Below, piece after piece: positions 63,151-64,000 of a DNA stretch of 64,000 bases. Source of the DNA: Nostoc sp. ATCC 43529 (GTDB lineage Bacteria; Cyanobacteriota; Cyanobacteriia; Cyanobacteriales; Nostocaceae); contig LWTK01000050.1 of NCBI GenBank assembly GCA_003326205.1, forward strand, positions 1 to 64,000. Direction: 5' to 3'. The notes beneath the pieces are model-generated. The model did no database searches, was not told where the DNA came from, and was given only the letters and a program-made list of their open reading frames with translations. Both the position numbers and the translations under genes were made by a program. Positions within the stretch are counted from its first letter, which is position 1, and every line of letters begins with the position of its first letter.

Positions 63151-63479
63151 GGCGATGGACAGTTACAAAATATGATTAGCTGGGTGAGTCAATGATAGTA
63201 GAGTGTTTGCTATAGATGATTGACGTGGAGATTAATATGTAGTGTTATTTTCTGGATTTCATTTTACTGTTTGATTCTGACAAAATCACACACCTAAAGA
63301 TGATTATTATGGAGCATAAGTAGAAGGACTCAATTAAACTAAAGTTCGTAGTATGGACTTTAGTCCTTAAAACGTCTGTTAAGATTAAGAAACTAACACG
63401 AGTTCGATGAAACTAAAAAACTGAGAGGTAGTACTGGTAGTTATCCACGGTATTGATGGCAACGTTCAGGTAATATTAA
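63151..63479. other. patF-patG intergenic region
   Basis: 329 bases. ACTAAAGT (63338-63345) and ACTTTAGT (63357-63364) form a hairpin of a common cyanobacterial repeat type. I looked for a cyanobactin precursor-like peptide (LAELSEEAL-type leader) on both strands and saw none. Confidence 0.4.
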
Positions 63480-64000
63480 TTATTCATTGAGAGTTGAAAA
63501 TAATGGCAAATGTTGACATTTATCACGTTTATTATAAAAAAGACTGAATTTTTCTAATCTATCTTTTTGTAATTCGAGTTCTCTAACACTCACACCAGCA
63601 TAAGTAATGCAATCTTGACTCTGAAAAAAGCTGTAGCTTCTATCACCCAAACTGTTGAACGAGAAATATTTCCGTATGTCTTTAATATCCTCATAATGAA
63701 AAATTAAAAGTGGATTTACCTTCTTTGCTTGAGAAAAACTGACGAGCAGTATATTCGATTCTCGTAACATGTAATTGGCTTTCAGTGAAAAATTTTTTTG
63801 AATGTAATGTTTCAAATATTTGCCTCGATTGAATTTATGGCTTTCGTATTTATCTCCTACAGTAGCGACCAATAACTCAACATCACTGTAGCCATTAAAA
63901 AAAATATTAAACCCAATTATAATAGTACTTTTGAGTAATACCTGTAGCATTTCAGATGAATAGCTATCACCATCAAGTTTGAGCGCTGTCCTCACTAATT
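63480..64000 (-). CDS. PatF/TruF/LynF-family cyanobactin protein, C-terminal part
   Basis: About 172 residues are visible and the frame stays open to the window edge, so the N-terminal part is missing. Segments IIGFNIFFNGYSDVE, YIQKNFSLKANYMLR, KYFSFNSLGDRSYSFFQSQD, CITYAG, and the end RLEKFSLFYNKRDKC match the PatF/TruF pattern that I recall. Some members (LynF, TruF) O-prenylate Ser, Thr or Tyr of cyanobactins; PatF itself appears inactive. Which applies here cannot be decided from the fragment. It precedes patG, the order seen in cyanobactin clusters. Confidence 0.78.
   Translation of the reverse strand, partial: LVRTALKLDGDSYSSEMLQVLLKSTIIIGFNIFFNGYSDVELLVATVGDKYESHKFNRGKYLKHYIQKNFSLKANYMLRESNILLVSFSQAKKVNPLLIFHYEDIKDIRKYFSFNSLGDRSYSFFQSQDCITYAGVSVRELELQKDRLEKFSLFYNKRDKCQHLPLFSTLNE

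Noticed and set aside
63151..63479. Cyanobactin precursor peptide between patF and patG
   Set aside because: No frame with the conserved leader or recognition sequences on either strand; the precursor is expected upstream of patF, outside the window.

Overview
The window is chromosomal DNA from a filamentous, heterocyst-forming cyanobacterium, most likely Nostoc or a close relative. The evidence is photosystem genes (psbA, psaA, psaB, psaX), ndhB, many HIP1 octamers (GCGATCGC), dense arrays of heptanucleotide repeats (STRRs), a CYP110-type P450 beside a sesquiterpene synthase, and large Ser/Thr-kinase/histidine-kinase fusions. All names come from reading the sequence and from memory of the families; no search was run.

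Left part (1-16 kb): the 5' end of psbA on the minus strand; a Rieske oxygenase-like gene divergent from a TetR regulator with two identical palindromic operator candidates; a PgpH-like 7TM HD phosphodiesterase; a decayed IS200/IS605-type end; a degenerate ADP-ribosylglycohydrolase-like gene; a 45-residue gene next to aroQ; topA; an uncharacterised two-gene pair (a 97-residue protein and a DUF6745-like protein); an RRM protein; and ndhB. A nest of inverted repeats follows ndhB.

Signalling and terpene region (16.7-33.2 kb): five minus-strand regulatory genes (PAS histidine kinase, methanogen-output-domain protein, histidine kinase, FIST sensor protein, receiver-histidine kinase) lie next to a plus-strand sesquiterpene synthase-P450 cassette. 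On its other side are a 1937-residue Ser/Thr kinase-ATPase-GAF-histidine kinase and a response regulator. The four histidine kinase modules are clearly paralogous. Behind the P450 lies a striking element of four perfect hairpins inside long terminal inverted repeats.

Middle (33.5-49 kb): lipA, psaX (only 45 codons), a NatD/LivH-type permease, a hybrid histidine kinase, larE, an SGNH esterase, two small DNA-binding-like proteins, a solitary DNA methyltransferase, cyanase, a REP-flanked RAYT transposase unit with 32-bp perfect terminal inverted repeats, and the psaA-psaB operon.

Right part (49-64 kb): a proline-rich lipoprotein, glutaminase, a HAD phosphatase with two small coiled-coil partners, an NHLRC2-like thioredoxin/NHL protein, a DUF952 protein, and an AtzG-DUF4328-AtzE amidohydrolase cluster. 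The window ends in what reads as a cyanobactin (patellamide-type RiPP) locus on the minus strand. It contains a full PatG-type oxidase-macrocyclase with an unusual acidic linker that includes an inserted dispersed repeat, and the C-terminal part of a PatF/TruF/LynF-family protein running off the edge. The precursor peptide and other tailoring genes would lie beyond base 64000.
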